A stretch of DNA of 60,583 nucleotides, taken from NCBI GenBank assembly GCA_002432715.1, contig DJGJ01000037.1, positions 58,947 to 119,529 of the forward strand, written 5' to 3'. The notes under the pieces were generated by a model. It was not told the DNA's origin, searched no databases, and saw nothing but the letters and a program-made list of their open reading frames with translations. The stretch is from Sphaerochaeta sp. UBA5849 (GTDB lineage Bacteria > Spirochaetota > Spirochaetia > Sphaerochaetales > Sphaerochaetaceae). Both the position numbers and the translations under genes were made by a program. The first letter of the stretch is position 1. Every line of letters starts with the position of its first letter. Positions 8,648 through 17,636 of the stretch are shown in pieces.

Positions 8648-9485
8648 CTTCTCCCTCCTTCCAGGTGATGGTCGCCTTTCGGTCGGCCCAACAATTGATC
8701 GATACAGCAAGGGGAAGCCCCGCAATGTGGGTGCTCTCCTGCTCGACAGCCACGTGCAAGGCGGTAATGGTGCCCCCCAATCCGCCGCTGCCGATTCCCA
8801 ACGTCTGGATGGAGGCAAGAATCTCCTGCTCCAAGGCAGCATATCGCGCATCACTGTTCGCCTGGCGTACATCGCGAAGCAAGGCGCGCTTGCTCAAATA
8901 CGCCGCTCTGTCCATGGTGCCGCCCAAGCCCACTCCTACAAAAATCGGAGGACAAGGCTTGCCCCCGGCCTTTTGGACGATCTGCCTGACCGCTTCCACT
9001 ACGGCTTCTTTTCCCCCGGTGGGATTGAGCATCCTCACCGAGCTGCAGTTCTCACTGCCGAAACCCTTGAGCAGGATGCGGAGGGTGAGGCCACTGCCTT
9101 CGACAATATTCCACCAGATGACCGGAGGCAGGTTGTTTTGGGTATTGGTTCGGTCGAAGACCGGCTCCGCAACGATGGAACGACGAAAATATGCTTGCTG
9201 GACGGCTGTCTCACAGCCCTCCATGATGGAGGCTTCAATGCTTCCAAACGAAAGAGGACAGGTGCGCCCCACATCGGCAAAGACCAAGAACAATCCGGTA
9301 TCCTGACACATAGGCAGGCCGGTCTCTTTTGCAAGCTCAAGGTTCTTCAGTATTGCATCGAGTACGGCCTTTGCCGGCTCACGCTCCTCTTGCCCATAAG
9401 CTCTTTTGATCAAGTCAAGCACATCCTCATCAAGCTCGACTACTGCATGCATCAGCGCGTCTCGTATTCGTTCAGCGAGTTTCAT
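8640..9485 (-). CDS. fumA: class I fumarate hydratase, alpha subunit
   Basis: A 281-aa alpha subunit carrying the three cysteines that ligate the catalytic [4Fe-4S] cluster, in PMCQDTG, SENCSS and GKPCPP. GVGLGGTMD and GIGSGGLGGT are family hallmarks. I chose the ATG at 9485 because GGAAGG is well spaced for it; an ATG three codons earlier is too close. The start overlaps the VanZ-like gene by 14 nt and the end overlaps the beta gene by 8 nt. The subunit pair sits at the end of an operon that starts with def. Tartrate dehydratase is the main alternative. Confidence 0.9.
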   Translation of the reverse strand: MKLAERIRDALMHAVVELDEDVLDLIKRAYGQEEREPAKAVLDAILKNLELAKETGLPMCQDTGLFLVFADVGRTCPLSFGSIEASIMEGCETAVQQAYFRRSIVAEPVFDRTNTQNNLPPVIWWNIVEGSGLTLRILLKGFGSENCSSVRMLNPTGGKEAVVEAVRQIVQKAGGKPCPPIFVGVGLGGTMDRAAYLSKRALLRDVRQANSDARYAALEQEILASIQTLGIGSGGLGGTITALHVAVEQESTHIAGLPLAVSINCWADRKATITWKEGEDA

Positions 9486-9984
9486 CAACCCCATCCTTCC
9501 AATTCGGGTCATACAGCCAAGGCCGCGTGGTAAAATACGAACCGACCAACTTGAGCAGCAACAGGACCACCGCCACCCCGACGACCAGCCCCATGAAGTC
9601 GGCTGCAAGGTCGAGCCATTCCCGGGTCCTTCCAAACCTTGGCTGGAGGAACTCCACGAAACCACCAAGCAGCAACCCGGTCACCAAGGTGTAGATGATC
9701 GATCTGCCGGACCAGCTGGTGATGTGCAGGGTTGAATGGACCTTGGATCGTGCTCTTCGTTGTTTTCCGGAACCGGGGATTTGCAGCGTCGCCAAGAAGA
9801 AGGAGAACCCGAAGGCTGCATAGGCTGCCATATGGTCGCCCTTGTCGGCAAATGGTATCCATGAAATTTGGGGATAGGCCTCCTTGGGCATGAACGAATA
9901 CGCCAAAATGAGACCGACTACCACTATCGTAAGCACAATTCCTGTTATCCGGACTATCTTTTGCAATGGAATCCTTCCACTCAT
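9472..9984 (-). CDS. VanZ-like membrane protein
   Basis: A 170-aa protein with four hydrophobic segments (near residues 10-30, 50-68, 93-110 and 122-145) and the VanZ-type signature EFLQPRFGRTREWLDLAAD between the last two. VanZ relatives confer low-level teicoplanin resistance in enterococci, but most homologues are uncharacterised membrane proteins. It overlaps the upstream radical-SAM gene by 4 nt (ATGA) and the downstream fumarase gene by 14 nt, so it is an internal member of the operon. Family assignment is good, function open. Confidence 0.8.
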   Translation of the reverse strand: MSGRIPLQKIVRITGIVLTIVVVGLILAYSFMPKEAYPQISWIPFADKGDHMAAYAAFGFSFFLATLQIPGSGKQRRARSKVHSTLHITSWSGRSIIYTLVTGLLLGGFVEFLQPRFGRTREWLDLAADFMGLVVGVAVVLLLLKLVGSYFTTRPWLYDPNWKDGVDETR

Positions 9985-10976
9985 ACCAAATCCCCTTGTA
10001 CCCAGCCATGCGTTTCCATGCTTTGTGTTACCTGTGCAAGAAATTGGTGCTTGTCAGGAAACGAACGAGGAGATACACGCCTATGACTGGGAGTTTCGCA
10101 CATCATCCGTTCGATGACAACCGAGTCTTGAAGATGTCGGAGAAAGAAGATGCAATCACTGACATGCCGTTTCAGCGAAGCTGTACATACCTCTCCCTGC
10201 CGATGCCAATCATCCAAGCGAGTTCCCGCACAGACATGCAGGTTATGGATTTTCACGGCATCACTGTGTACCGCGTTGATCAGTCGTGCCGTTGCAAGAT
10301 AGTCATCACACCCTTCATACGGCAGTCCCAGCATCACATGAGTACAAACACCGATATGGCGCAAATGTAACGCTTTTACCGCACGAATATAACATTCTAT
10401 GTCATGATTTCGACCCATGAGGTCCAAACTGCGCTGATTTGCACTCTCCAGGCCGATCTCAACCCAGACTTTCTCGACCATGCCGGTATACGATGCCAGC
10501 AGATCTACAACCTGCTGCGGCAGGCAATCGGGACGGGTTGAGACGATGAACTCAACAAAGGGACCGCAGGCCAACGCGGCATCAAACAACGCCCTGAGGT
10601 TCTCAATGGTGTCAAATGTATTGGTGTAGGACTGGAAGTAGAGGCTGTACCGCTCGGCTTTATAGCGGCGCTTCACAAAAGCCTTGCCCCGTTCGATTTG
10701 AAAACGGATGCGGTCGATCCGCTCAGCAAGGGAACCGGCATTCGAACAAAAATCTTCCACAATCCCGTCCCGGCATAAGCCCAACCGACTCAGCTCATGC
10801 TCTTGCGTACGGTGATAGACAGCTGAAGCTCCCCTGCCGTCGCAGAAGGCGCACCCACCCGTTCCATCCTCCCGACGATTTGGACAAGAAAAAAGGGCGT
10901 CGACACCGACTCGATACACCCGGCCTCCATAGACACCCTCCAAATGCCGGGCGTACATGCGGTACGGGGCCTGCAT
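9981..10976 (-). CDS. yhcC: radical SAM protein, YhcC/TIGR01212 family
   Basis: A 331-aa radical-SAM protein. The cluster cysteines are in CPNRREDGTGGCAFC (CX9CX2C as is usual for this subfamily), followed by YFQSYTNTFD, STRPDCLP and EIGLES, which are typical of the YhcC branch near the ELP3 family. It should reduce S-adenosylmethionine to a 5'-deoxyadenosyl radical; the physiological substrate is not established. The start shares the A of TGATG with the patatin gene stop, and the end overlaps vanZ by 4 nt, so it lies in a fully coupled operon. Confidence 0.88.
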   Translation of the reverse strand: MQAPYRMYARHLEGVYGGRVYRVGVDALFSCPNRREDGTGGCAFCDGRGASAVYHRTQEHELSRLGLCRDGIVEDFCSNAGSLAERIDRIRFQIERGKAFVKRRYKAERYSLYFQSYTNTFDTIENLRALFDAALACGPFVEFIVSTRPDCLPQQVVDLLASYTGMVEKVWVEIGLESANQRSLDLMGRNHDIECYIRAVKALHLRHIGVCTHVMLGLPYEGCDDYLATARLINAVHSDAVKIHNLHVCAGTRLDDWHRQGEVCTASLKRHVSDCIFFLRHLQDSVVIERMMCETPSHRRVSPRSFPDKHQFLAQVTQSMETHGWVQGDLV

Positions 10977-13189
10977 CAGTAGACTCCGACGGCGAGGGTG
11001 ACAAAACCAGCGAGGTTTGCCCCGAAACTGATCAGGATCTCACCAAGGGGTGCAACCAGTCCCAGGACCACCCCCAAGCCCATATCCCACATGATATCGG
11101 AGAAATAGTCATTGCTTGCGGGGGCTTGGGCAGTATAAGGGTCATACACGTCCAGCACACCTGTTCGCAGGATGACCTTGCTGTAGGTGGGATACCCCAG
11201 CACTTCATTGAGCCGATGCTGCCAGGTTACTCCTGCATACAGGGCATCACGCCTGAGCGACAAGGGACTGTAGCCGGGTATTCCTTCGACGATACCCAAA
11301 TCGGCATAGCTGTCCAACAAGGGATACGGCCTGCGGATCAAGGAGAGATGCAGGTCATACCCAAGACTGTCCAGATACGTGAGGGCAAATCTCTGATTCC
11401 ATGCAAGACGCATGCTACCCAGCAGTTGGTCAAGGTATCCTATCGATGCAAGCACGTCCAACCTGTATCCGCCGGGGGTGAAACGGCTTCGCAGGCTGTT
11501 GTACAACAAGCTGACTTTCAGTTCGGGGAAAGCAAGAAAGGTATCGGCAAACCGATTGTCGTGCAGCGAGACAAGGTGGTAGGAGCCCATCAGGGAAGCC
11601 AAGCCGATTTCGTTGAACCGAAGATCCAGGGCCAGGTCGGCATGGAAAGCTCGGTCAAGGGGAGCCGTCCGGGCTGCATTCACCACCGTGCTCAGCGTGC
11701 TGAAACTGCCGCTGCCGTAGAACAGGCCGAGTTTCACATCCACCTGCCCCCAACTGGTGAATGCAAACGGGTAGCTCAGGGCAATCTGCATGCTGGTCTT
11801 CTGCCCCAAGGTCGCATTGACCAACAAGGAAAGCTCGGTGTTCCAAAAGTCATTGACGTATGCATCCAGAAACACATCCGCCCGGTACCAAGCCAAGGAT
11901 GAAGGCAGTGCGTTGGAAAACCCTGCATCGCTTTGCAAGCCGAGGCTGATATTCCGATCAAGCTTCCCAAAACCGCGACCCGATATCAACAAGGTGCCGT
12001 CAGGCGCCATCTCATAGGAGAGGCTTGCCAGAGCGTTGGCCTTGCGGATTTCCCGCAACTTCAAGTTGAGTTCCTCGGCTGTCTGCTTGTCGAGTTTCCG
12101 TCCCAGGAACGAGGAAAACTGTTTAGCCTGGGGCATCTGATGTCCTTCGCTGAGAGAGAGGTCCTGGATGGCAATCTGCAAAATAGTCGGTGTTGGTTGC
12201 AGGCTGTACGCCCCATTGCGGTTGCTGTCCAGAACAGCAAGGCCGCGTGTCGACCCTATCTTCTCGGCCAAGGCTGCAAGCTCATCACGCCTTGCCTCCA
12301 CAGCCTGTCTGCCGCGCTCGATTATCAGTTCCGGTTTGGTGAAATCCAGCGAATTGATATCCCTCAGGTCGGGGAGAAACAGCAGGTCGGCAAGCGGGTG
12401 TTGCATGGTAGCCTTCTCCTGTGTGAGCAGGAAGACTGTCTGCACCGCCATCGCCGAAAGGTTTTCCAGTTCTTCATAGGATTGAAATTGCAGGGCATTC
12501 ACATCGCTGGCGATGACGATATCGGCTCCCAACGACCGGGCGAGAGCGATGGGCAGGTTGTCCACCACGCCTCCATCCACCACCAACCGATTCTCCTCAT
12601 AGGGGTATGGGGAAAATACCAAGGGGATGGATATGCTGCTTCTGATGGCGCTGACCAGGGACCCCGATTCGTGTACGATACGCTCTCCGGTTAGTGCATC
12701 CGCAGAAACACAGCGAAACGGAATGGGCAAATCGTCGAAATCGATCGTATTTGGGTATTTGGCAAAAAGACACCCCAACAGCTCAAGAATTTTCTGGTCT
12801 CCGATGAGTGAAGGACCATCACCTAAGGCTTTCTCGCCGAAACCAAGGGAGAATACATGGTCGTGCATGTAGGAGAACGCTGTATTTTGATTGCGTACGG
12901 TATCGAGAGCCGGCTCCGAGAACAAGCCGACCAAGTCGGTCTCTTCCAGGAGCCTGCGAATTTCCTTGGGAGTGTAGCCGCTGCTGTACAAACCACCGAC
13001 CAGCGAGCCCATGCTGGTTCCCAGAACCATATCGATGGGAATTCCTTCTGCTTCAAGGGCTTCCAGCACAGCAATATGGGCAAGCCCGCGGGCGCCGCCG
13101 CCGCTGAGTACGAGGACGACTGTCGGCTTGGAGGCGGCAAGCGGTACACACAAGAGAGAAAAAAGCATGAAAAACAGCGCTCGTTTCAT
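10976..13189 (-). CDS. patatin-like esterase fused to outer-membrane beta-barrel (PlpD-like)
   Basis: A 737-aa exported protein. A signal peptide (cleavage near residue 20) leads to a patatin domain with the oxyanion motif GGGARG, the nucleophile elbow GTSMG and the Asp of VVDGG. A middle region (about residues 310-400) resembles a POTRA-like linker, and the last ~330 residues are alternating amphipathic strands ending in an aromatic residue, like a 16-strand Omp85-family barrel. This is the layout of type Vd autotransporters such as PlpD: a secreted phospholipase/esterase with its own barrel. Start 13189 lies 4 nt after the fmt stop. Confidence 0.85.
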   Translation of the reverse strand: MKRALFFMLFSLLCVPLAASKPTVVLVLSGGGARGLAHIAVLEALEAEGIPIDMVLGTSMGSLVGGLYSSGYTPKEIRRLLEETDLVGLFSEPALDTVRNQNTAFSYMHDHVFSLGFGEKALGDGPSLIGDQKILELLGCLFAKYPNTIDFDDLPIPFRCVSADALTGERIVHESGSLVSAIRSSISIPLVFSPYPYEENRLVVDGGVVDNLPIALARSLGADIVIASDVNALQFQSYEELENLSAMAVQTVFLLTQEKATMQHPLADLLFLPDLRDINSLDFTKPELIIERGRQAVEARRDELAALAEKIGSTRGLAVLDSNRNGAYSLQPTPTILQIAIQDLSLSEGHQMPQAKQFSSFLGRKLDKQTAEELNLKLREIRKANALASLSYEMAPDGTLLISGRGFGKLDRNISLGLQSDAGFSNALPSSLAWYRADVFLDAYVNDFWNTELSLLVNATLGQKTSMQIALSYPFAFTSWGQVDVKLGLFYGSGSFSTLSTVVNAARTAPLDRAFHADLALDLRFNEIGLASLMGSYHLVSLHDNRFADTFLAFPELKVSLLYNSLRSRFTPGGYRLDVLASIGYLDQLLGSMRLAWNQRFALTYLDSLGYDLHLSLIRRPYPLLDSYADLGIVEGIPGYSPLSLRRDALYAGVTWQHRLNEVLGYPTYSKVILRTGVLDVYDPYTAQAPASNDYFSDIMWDMGLGVVLGLVAPLGEILISFGANLAGFVTLAVGVY

Positions 13190-13193
13190 AGCT

Positions 13194-14138
13194 TCACCCG
13201 AGCCTTGCACCAAGAAAACCTTGGTTGCCGTTTAAAAAGGAGGCCCAGTCAATCTCCTTGCGTTTTTCCAGCTGCAGCGAAGTGACCCAGAGCAACCCAT
13301 CACCGGTTGCAATTGCAATGCCTTTGCCTTTTTGCTTTCCAACCACCGTCCCCACCGGTATATCTGCGTCCGCCTTCTGCTCTCCCGCATCCTGCACACT
13401 ACCATGCACCCCGGTAATCATAAGGTTCTGTCCGTTGTACAGCGTACGGGCCTTCGGCCACGGGTAGAGGGCACGAATTTGTGCGTGAAGTTCCTTTGCA
13501 CTGCGATGAAAATCAAGATGGGCCATCTCAGCGGTGAGCAACGTGGTGTAGGTAGCCTCCCCTTCCTGCTTGGTAAACGTTGCAGTTCCTGCCTGCACCA
13601 AGCCAAGGGCTCGTACCGCCAGATCAGCAGCCTTGAGGCTGACGAAGGAAGAGAGGCTTTCCGCCGTCTCGTCACCCTGCAGCACAAAACGTTCACAGGC
13701 CAGAATGTCTCCCGAATCCATCTCTCGGGCAATGCGTTGGATGCTGATCCCGCTCTCCGTCATCTGGTTGAGGATCGCCCCTTGTATGGGGCTTGGACCA
13801 CGCAGGGAGGGAAGCAGCGAGGGATGGATATTCAGCTTCTCATTGGAAAAAAGCGAGAGAAACTTCGGTCCGAACATTCTCCCGTAAGCAAAGCAAACAA
13901 GCGTATCGCAACCGGTCGCTGCAACCTCGGTGCGTGCCTGCAAAAGAAGGCTGTCATGCTGCAGTACTGCAAGGCCGAGCCTGAGTGCTTCACTCTTGAC
14001 TGCAGACGGAACAAGGGCCCTGCCCCTTGCACCGGGTTTGTCGGTATTGGTTAAAACCGCACCGACCTCAAAGTGCTCCGACAAGGCCTTCAGGGTGGGG
14101 ACTGCAATCTCTGGAGTTCCCGCGAAGAGGATTCTCAC
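13194..14138 (-). CDS. fmt: methionyl-tRNA formyltransferase
   Basis: A 314-aa cytosolic enzyme that formylates initiator Met-tRNA using 10-formyl-tetrahydrofolate. MRILFAGTPEIAVPTLKAL is the standard N-terminus, the catalytic Asn-His-Asp region appears as LNIHPSLLPSLRGPSPIQ, and the C-terminal OB-like domain follows. The normal SLLP lead to the formyl site is intact. The ATG overlaps the def stop by 4 nt (ATGA), giving the common def-fmt order and coordinating formylation with deformylation. Confidence 0.95.
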   Translation of the reverse strand: MRILFAGTPEIAVPTLKALSEHFEVGAVLTNTDKPGARGRALVPSAVKSEALRLGLAVLQHDSLLLQARTEVAATGCDTLVCFAYGRMFGPKFLSLFSNEKLNIHPSLLPSLRGPSPIQGAILNQMTESGISIQRIAREMDSGDILACERFVLQGDETAESLSSFVSLKAADLAVRALGLVQAGTATFTKQEGEATYTTLLTAEMAHLDFHRSAKELHAQIRALYPWPKARTLYNGQNLMITGVHGSVQDAGEQKADADIPVGTVVGKQKGKGIAIATGDGLLWVTSLQLEKRKEIDWASFLNGNQGFLGARLG

Positions 14139-14644
14139 CGCTCGCGTCTCCTACTTGTTGACTTCGACCTCTTTTCATAGGCCTTCACCATTTTCTCCCG
14201 CTCCTCATCATCGAGGCGGTCGATGAACAACACCCCGTTGAGGTGATCGTTCTCGTGTTGGATCGCCCGTGCGAGCAAGCCTTCGGCCTTGACGGTGAAT
14301 ACCTTGCCCTCGGTGTCCTGTGCCTGGACGGCGACCCTGGCAGGGCGCTGTACATCATGCCAGACGCCGGGTATGGAGAGGCAGCCCTCTTCGGCGGTAT
14401 CGGTCTCTATCGAAGTCTCGATTATCTGAGGATTGATGTATGCACGCTTCTCTTGGCCTTGGATGTGAATGACGAACAAGCGGCTGTTCACCCCGACCTG
14501 GGGAGCTGCAAGGCCGACTCCATCGGCTTCAGCCATGGTTTCAAACATCGCATCCACCAAGATTTTCAGCGCATCATCAAATTTGGTTACCGGTTGGCAC
14601 TTCTCGGTAAGTACCTCATCTCCAAGTGTATAAATATCTAACAT
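14135..14644 (-). CDS. def: peptide deformylase
   Basis: A 169-aa metallohydrolase that removes the formyl group from nascent proteins. Motif 1 is GVGLAAPQVG (residues 41-50), motif 2 is EEGCLSIPG with the metal Cys, and motif 3 is QHENDHLNG, a variant of the usual QHExDHL, with the two metal His and catalytic Glu. The tail is basic (KSTSRRRER). It heads a seven-gene operon. Its -10 box ends 9 nt before the ATG and no ribosome binding site is seen, so the transcript may begin nearly at the start codon. Confidence 0.95.
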   Translation of the reverse strand: MLDIYTLGDEVLTEKCQPVTKFDDALKILVDAMFETMAEADGVGLAAPQVGVNSRLFVIHIQGQEKRAYINPQIIETSIETDTAEEGCLSIPGVWHDVQRPARVAVQAQDTEGKVFTVKAEGLLARAIQHENDHLNGVLFIDRLDDEEREKMVKAYEKRSKSTSRRRER

Positions 14645-14653
14645 AGTATCTCA

Positions 14654-14682
14654 ACTATACCAACACAAAACGCTATGGTCAA
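14654..14682 (-). promoter_or_regulatory. promoter of the def-fmt operon
   Basis: TTGACC (14682-14677) and TATAGT (14659-14654) are separated by 17 bp. The expected transcription start is 14646-14648, leaving a leader of only about 2-4 nt before the def ATG. Confidence 0.7.
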
Positions 14683-14712
14683 CGCAAGAGAGGACAGCAC
14701 ACCATACGATAA

Positions 14713-14853
14713 TCACCGGCACCGATGCATTTGACGCCATCGAATCTTGCCGATGCAGGATTCATGAACATGACATTCAAGGGCGGTGTGGTAGGAGCTG
14801 AAACCACATTCATCCTGAAGATCACGTTTCCCAAGCAAGGGCCTCCCGGCTAG
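14713..14853 (+). pseudogene. possible gene remnant between priA and def
   Basis: In the 278-bp gap between the priA end and def start, one plus-strand frame stays open for 47 codons and ends in TAG at 14851. It can be read from ATG 14725 as 42 residues containing NLADAGFMNMTFKGG and TTFILKITFP, which looks like part of a secreted beta-sandwich protein. It has no good ribosome binding site and no visible partner domain. It could be a decayed fragment or chance; confidence is low. Confidence 0.25.
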
Positions 14854-14922
14854 CTCGATGGAAGTACCGTGACCAATGATGCATCAGAGCTGGAATTTTC
14901 CGAGCCGAGCAGCCCGTAACCG

Positions 14923-16887
14923 CTACAAGAGCTGCAACGGATCAAGGTCCACTTCCAGATACACCGCCGAGGGAGGGGTATAGGAAGCAAGCACGGTAGA
15001 GACCAGGTGGTGCGCCGAAGAGCCATCCTTGCCTGAGACAAGGATGTGGAAACGGTAGTTGGAGGCAATCATCTCCAGCGGGCATTCGCCGGCGGCAAGT
15101 ACTTCAGCCTTGATATGGGCCGATGCGGCTTGAAGGAGGGCCTCCAGCTTGGCAGTTTCCGCCTCCACCTTCTTTTGGTTGCGCCCCCTGAGCACCAGGT
15201 TGATGAGCCTGCTGTACGGGGGGAACCCTGTTTCCTTGCGAACCACCAGCTCCTCGTTGTAGAACCCCTCTACATCGCCGCCCAAGGCGTATTGGATGGC
15301 AGGATTGTCAGGATGGAAGGTTTGGATGATCACCTTCCCTTGGTCGTTGTACCGTCCAGCCCTGCCCGAGACTTGGACAAGCAGGCTGAACGTCCGTTCC
15401 TGGCTGCGAAAGTCCGGGATATTCATCCCGCTGTCGGCAAGCACGATGCCGACCAGCTCCACTTTGGGGAAATTCAGCCCCTTTGCCACCATCTGCGTCC
15501 CCAAGAGGATGTCGATCGCCCCCTGACGGAATTCGGAAAGCGTCTTCTGCACATGCCCTTTCTCCTTGGCGCTGTCGGTGTCCAGGCGCTCGACTCGGGC
15601 TTTGGGAAAGAGGGTGCGGATTTCCTGCTCAATCATCTCGGTGCCGAAGCCGCTGTACGTCACATCAACACTGCGGCACTCGGGACAGACCCGCATCGGT
15701 GCGGTGCGATACCCGCAGTAGTGGCAAACCATCTGTTCGCTCTTCTTGTGGTAGGTTAGAGCCACCGAACAATGGGGACAATGCAGCTCATAGCCGCAGC
15801 TGTTGCAGTGGAAGAAGTATGAAAAGCCCCGACGATTGAGAAAGAGGATGACCTGCTTCCCTTTACCCAGTGTCTGCTTGATGCCCTGCTTCAACGCAGA
15901 GCTGACCAGGGATTTCTCAAACGCAAGGTTTACCACCTCCACACGGGGCATGCTTCCGCCTGCCACACGCTTGGTGAGGCGAAGAGCTCCCACCTGATTG
16001 CCGTCCAGCATGAGGCTGTACGCCTCAAGGGAAGGGGTCGCACTGCCCATGACCAAGGTCGCGCCTTCCTGCTGACAACGGCGCTGGGCAACCTGTCTGG
16101 CATGATAACGGGGGGTATTGCCGCTCTTATAGCTGTTCTCATGCTCCTCGTCGAGGATGATCAGACCAAGATTTTCAAACGGAGCAAACACGGCACTTCT
16201 GGCACCTATTGCAAGGTCCACTTCCCCTCTGATGATGCGCTTCCACTCCTTCAGCCGTTGGCTGGGAGTGAGAGCTGAATGAAGAATCGCCACCTTATTG
16301 GCAAACCGTGTGGAGACCTGCTGGACTAGTTGATGGGTCAGCGTGATTTCGGGCACCAGGTAGATGACCGATTTCCCTTCTGCTATCACCGCCTCGGCAC
16401 AGCGCAAGAACACCTCGCTCTTGCCGCTTCCGGTCACTCCGTAGAGGTAGTACATCGGTTTCTCGCGCCTCAGGATCTCCTTGATCGCGGCATCCTGCTC
16501 GTCGCTGAGGTGGTGGATGCGCTCAAAGCTCAGGTCTTCCTCGATCTCGAGAGCGGGGATGCCGAGCTCCCTTCTTCCTCCGGGGACCATCATGCTCAAC
16601 GCTTCCCCGAGCGAGCACAGATAGTACCGGCTCATCCAATCGGCAAGGTCGATGAGCTGCCTGCCATAGAGCGGCGATGCGTCGATGACGCGCTTGATCG
16701 GCTTCACATCGTATGCAGCGGTGAAAGCGTCCAACAGCTCGATGACAAAGCCGGTCATCTCCCGCTTGCCGAATGGGACGACCACCCGATGCCCTACAGC
16801 CACCTTGTCGGCGATCTCGGGATCGATGGTATAGGTAAAGGCTTGCTTGAGCGGCAAGTCCAAGGCCACCATGGCAAACAAGGCCAT
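14923..16887 (-). CDS. priA: primosomal replication restart helicase PriA
   Basis: A 654-aa superfamily 2 DNA helicase that reloads the replisome at stalled forks. Walker A is GVTGSGKSE, motif II is DEEH, and GSATPSLEA (III) and GRAGR (VI) are present. The two zinc sites between the helicase lobes are CNSCGYELHCPHC and CHYCGYRTAPMRVCPEC. It is somewhat shorter than the ~730-aa E. coli enzyme, mainly in the N-terminal region. The ATG at 16887 is chosen over the GTG at 16890 because GGGAGG is better spaced for it; it shares a base with the udg stop (TGATG). Confidence 0.95.
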   Translation of the reverse strand: MALFAMVALDLPLKQAFTYTIDPEIADKVAVGHRVVVPFGKREMTGFVIELLDAFTAAYDVKPIKRVIDASPLYGRQLIDLADWMSRYYLCSLGEALSMMVPGGRRELGIPALEIEEDLSFERIHHLSDEQDAAIKEILRREKPMYYLYGVTGSGKSEVFLRCAEAVIAEGKSVIYLVPEITLTHQLVQQVSTRFANKVAILHSALTPSQRLKEWKRIIRGEVDLAIGARSAVFAPFENLGLIILDEEHENSYKSGNTPRYHARQVAQRRCQQEGATLVMGSATPSLEAYSLMLDGNQVGALRLTKRVAGGSMPRVEVVNLAFEKSLVSSALKQGIKQTLGKGKQVILFLNRRGFSYFFHCNSCGYELHCPHCSVALTYHKKSEQMVCHYCGYRTAPMRVCPECRSVDVTYSGFGTEMIEQEIRTLFPKARVERLDTDSAKEKGHVQKTLSEFRQGAIDILLGTQMVAKGLNFPKVELVGIVLADSGMNIPDFRSQERTFSLLVQVSGRAGRYNDQGKVIIQTFHPDNPAIQYALGGDVEGFYNEELVVRKETGFPPYSRLINLVLRGRNQKKVEAETAKLEALLQAASAHIKAEVLAAGECPLEMIASNYRFHILVSGKDGSSAHHLVSTVLASYTPPSAVYLEVDLDPLQLL

Positions 16888-17636
16888 CACGACCTCCCGG
16901 ACAGCTGGATATCCAAATACGCGGCAACCTTCTTCAAATCATCCCAAACCGGCCGTTTCAGCTCCAAATTGCGCAATACTGCAGCCGGGTGGTAGGTAAC
17001 CACCACCGGAATTCCTTCATACCGCAAAAATCGACCCCGCAGCTTGCCCACCCCGTCGGCAACGCCAAGCAGTGAACGTGCTGCTACGCTGCCGACCAAA
17101 AGAAGGATTTGCGGCTTGACCAGCTGGATCTGCCGCTTGAGGTACGGAATGCAGGCCTGCACCTCGTCGACCTCGGGATCACGATTCTGCGGCGGCCTGC
17201 ACTTGACGATGTTTGCTATGTACACCGAGCTGCTGCGGTTGAGATGGATGGCGTTCAGCCAGCTGTCCAGATACTGGCCTGCCTTTCCAACGAATGGCTT
17301 GCCGCTGGCATCTTCCTCAAACCCAGGGCCCTCGCCGATGACCATCAGGCGGGCCGGGATGGTCCCCTCCCCGAACACCACATGGTTTCTTCCCTCACAA
17401 AGACGGCACTTGGTACACGCCAGAGCAAGGGATTCCAGCTGTCGGATATTGGTGCCCTGGATGGAATCCTTATCGATCGGAAGGGGCAGCAAGGCATCGA
17501 GCAGGGCGGAGAAATCACGTGGGCCACTGCCCTGCACCGGGACAGACCCGATGACCGCCTCAGCCTCATCGCACAGGTCCACAAAGCTTTGCAACGCCGT
17601 GGCAAGGGCGTCGCGTTTGTGCTGGATGTCACTCAT
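16887..17636 (-). CDS. uracil-DNA glycosylase, family 4 (iron-sulfur)
   Basis: A 249-aa base-excision repair enzyme that removes uracil from DNA. The catalytic motif A region reads GEGPGFEEDASGKPFVG. Cysteines in CTKCRLC and KCRPPQNRDPEVDEVQAC match the four ligands of the [4Fe-4S] cluster of family 4 enzymes, and TYHPAAVLRN is the motif B region. The first 80 residues are a variable extension also seen in relatives. GGAGG lies before the ATG at 17636, which is inside truA (8-nt overlap). It sits between truA and priA in the operon. Confidence 0.9.
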   Translation of the reverse strand: MSDIQHKRDALATALQSFVDLCDEAEAVIGSVPVQGSGPRDFSALLDALLPLPIDKDSIQGTNIRQLESLALACTKCRLCEGRNHVVFGEGTIPARLMVIGEGPGFEEDASGKPFVGKAGQYLDSWLNAIHLNRSSSVYIANIVKCRPPQNRDPEVDEVQACIPYLKRQIQLVKPQILLLVGSVAARSLLGVADGVGKLRGRFLRYEGIPVVVTYHPAAVLRNLELKRPVWDDLKKVAAYLDIQLSGRS

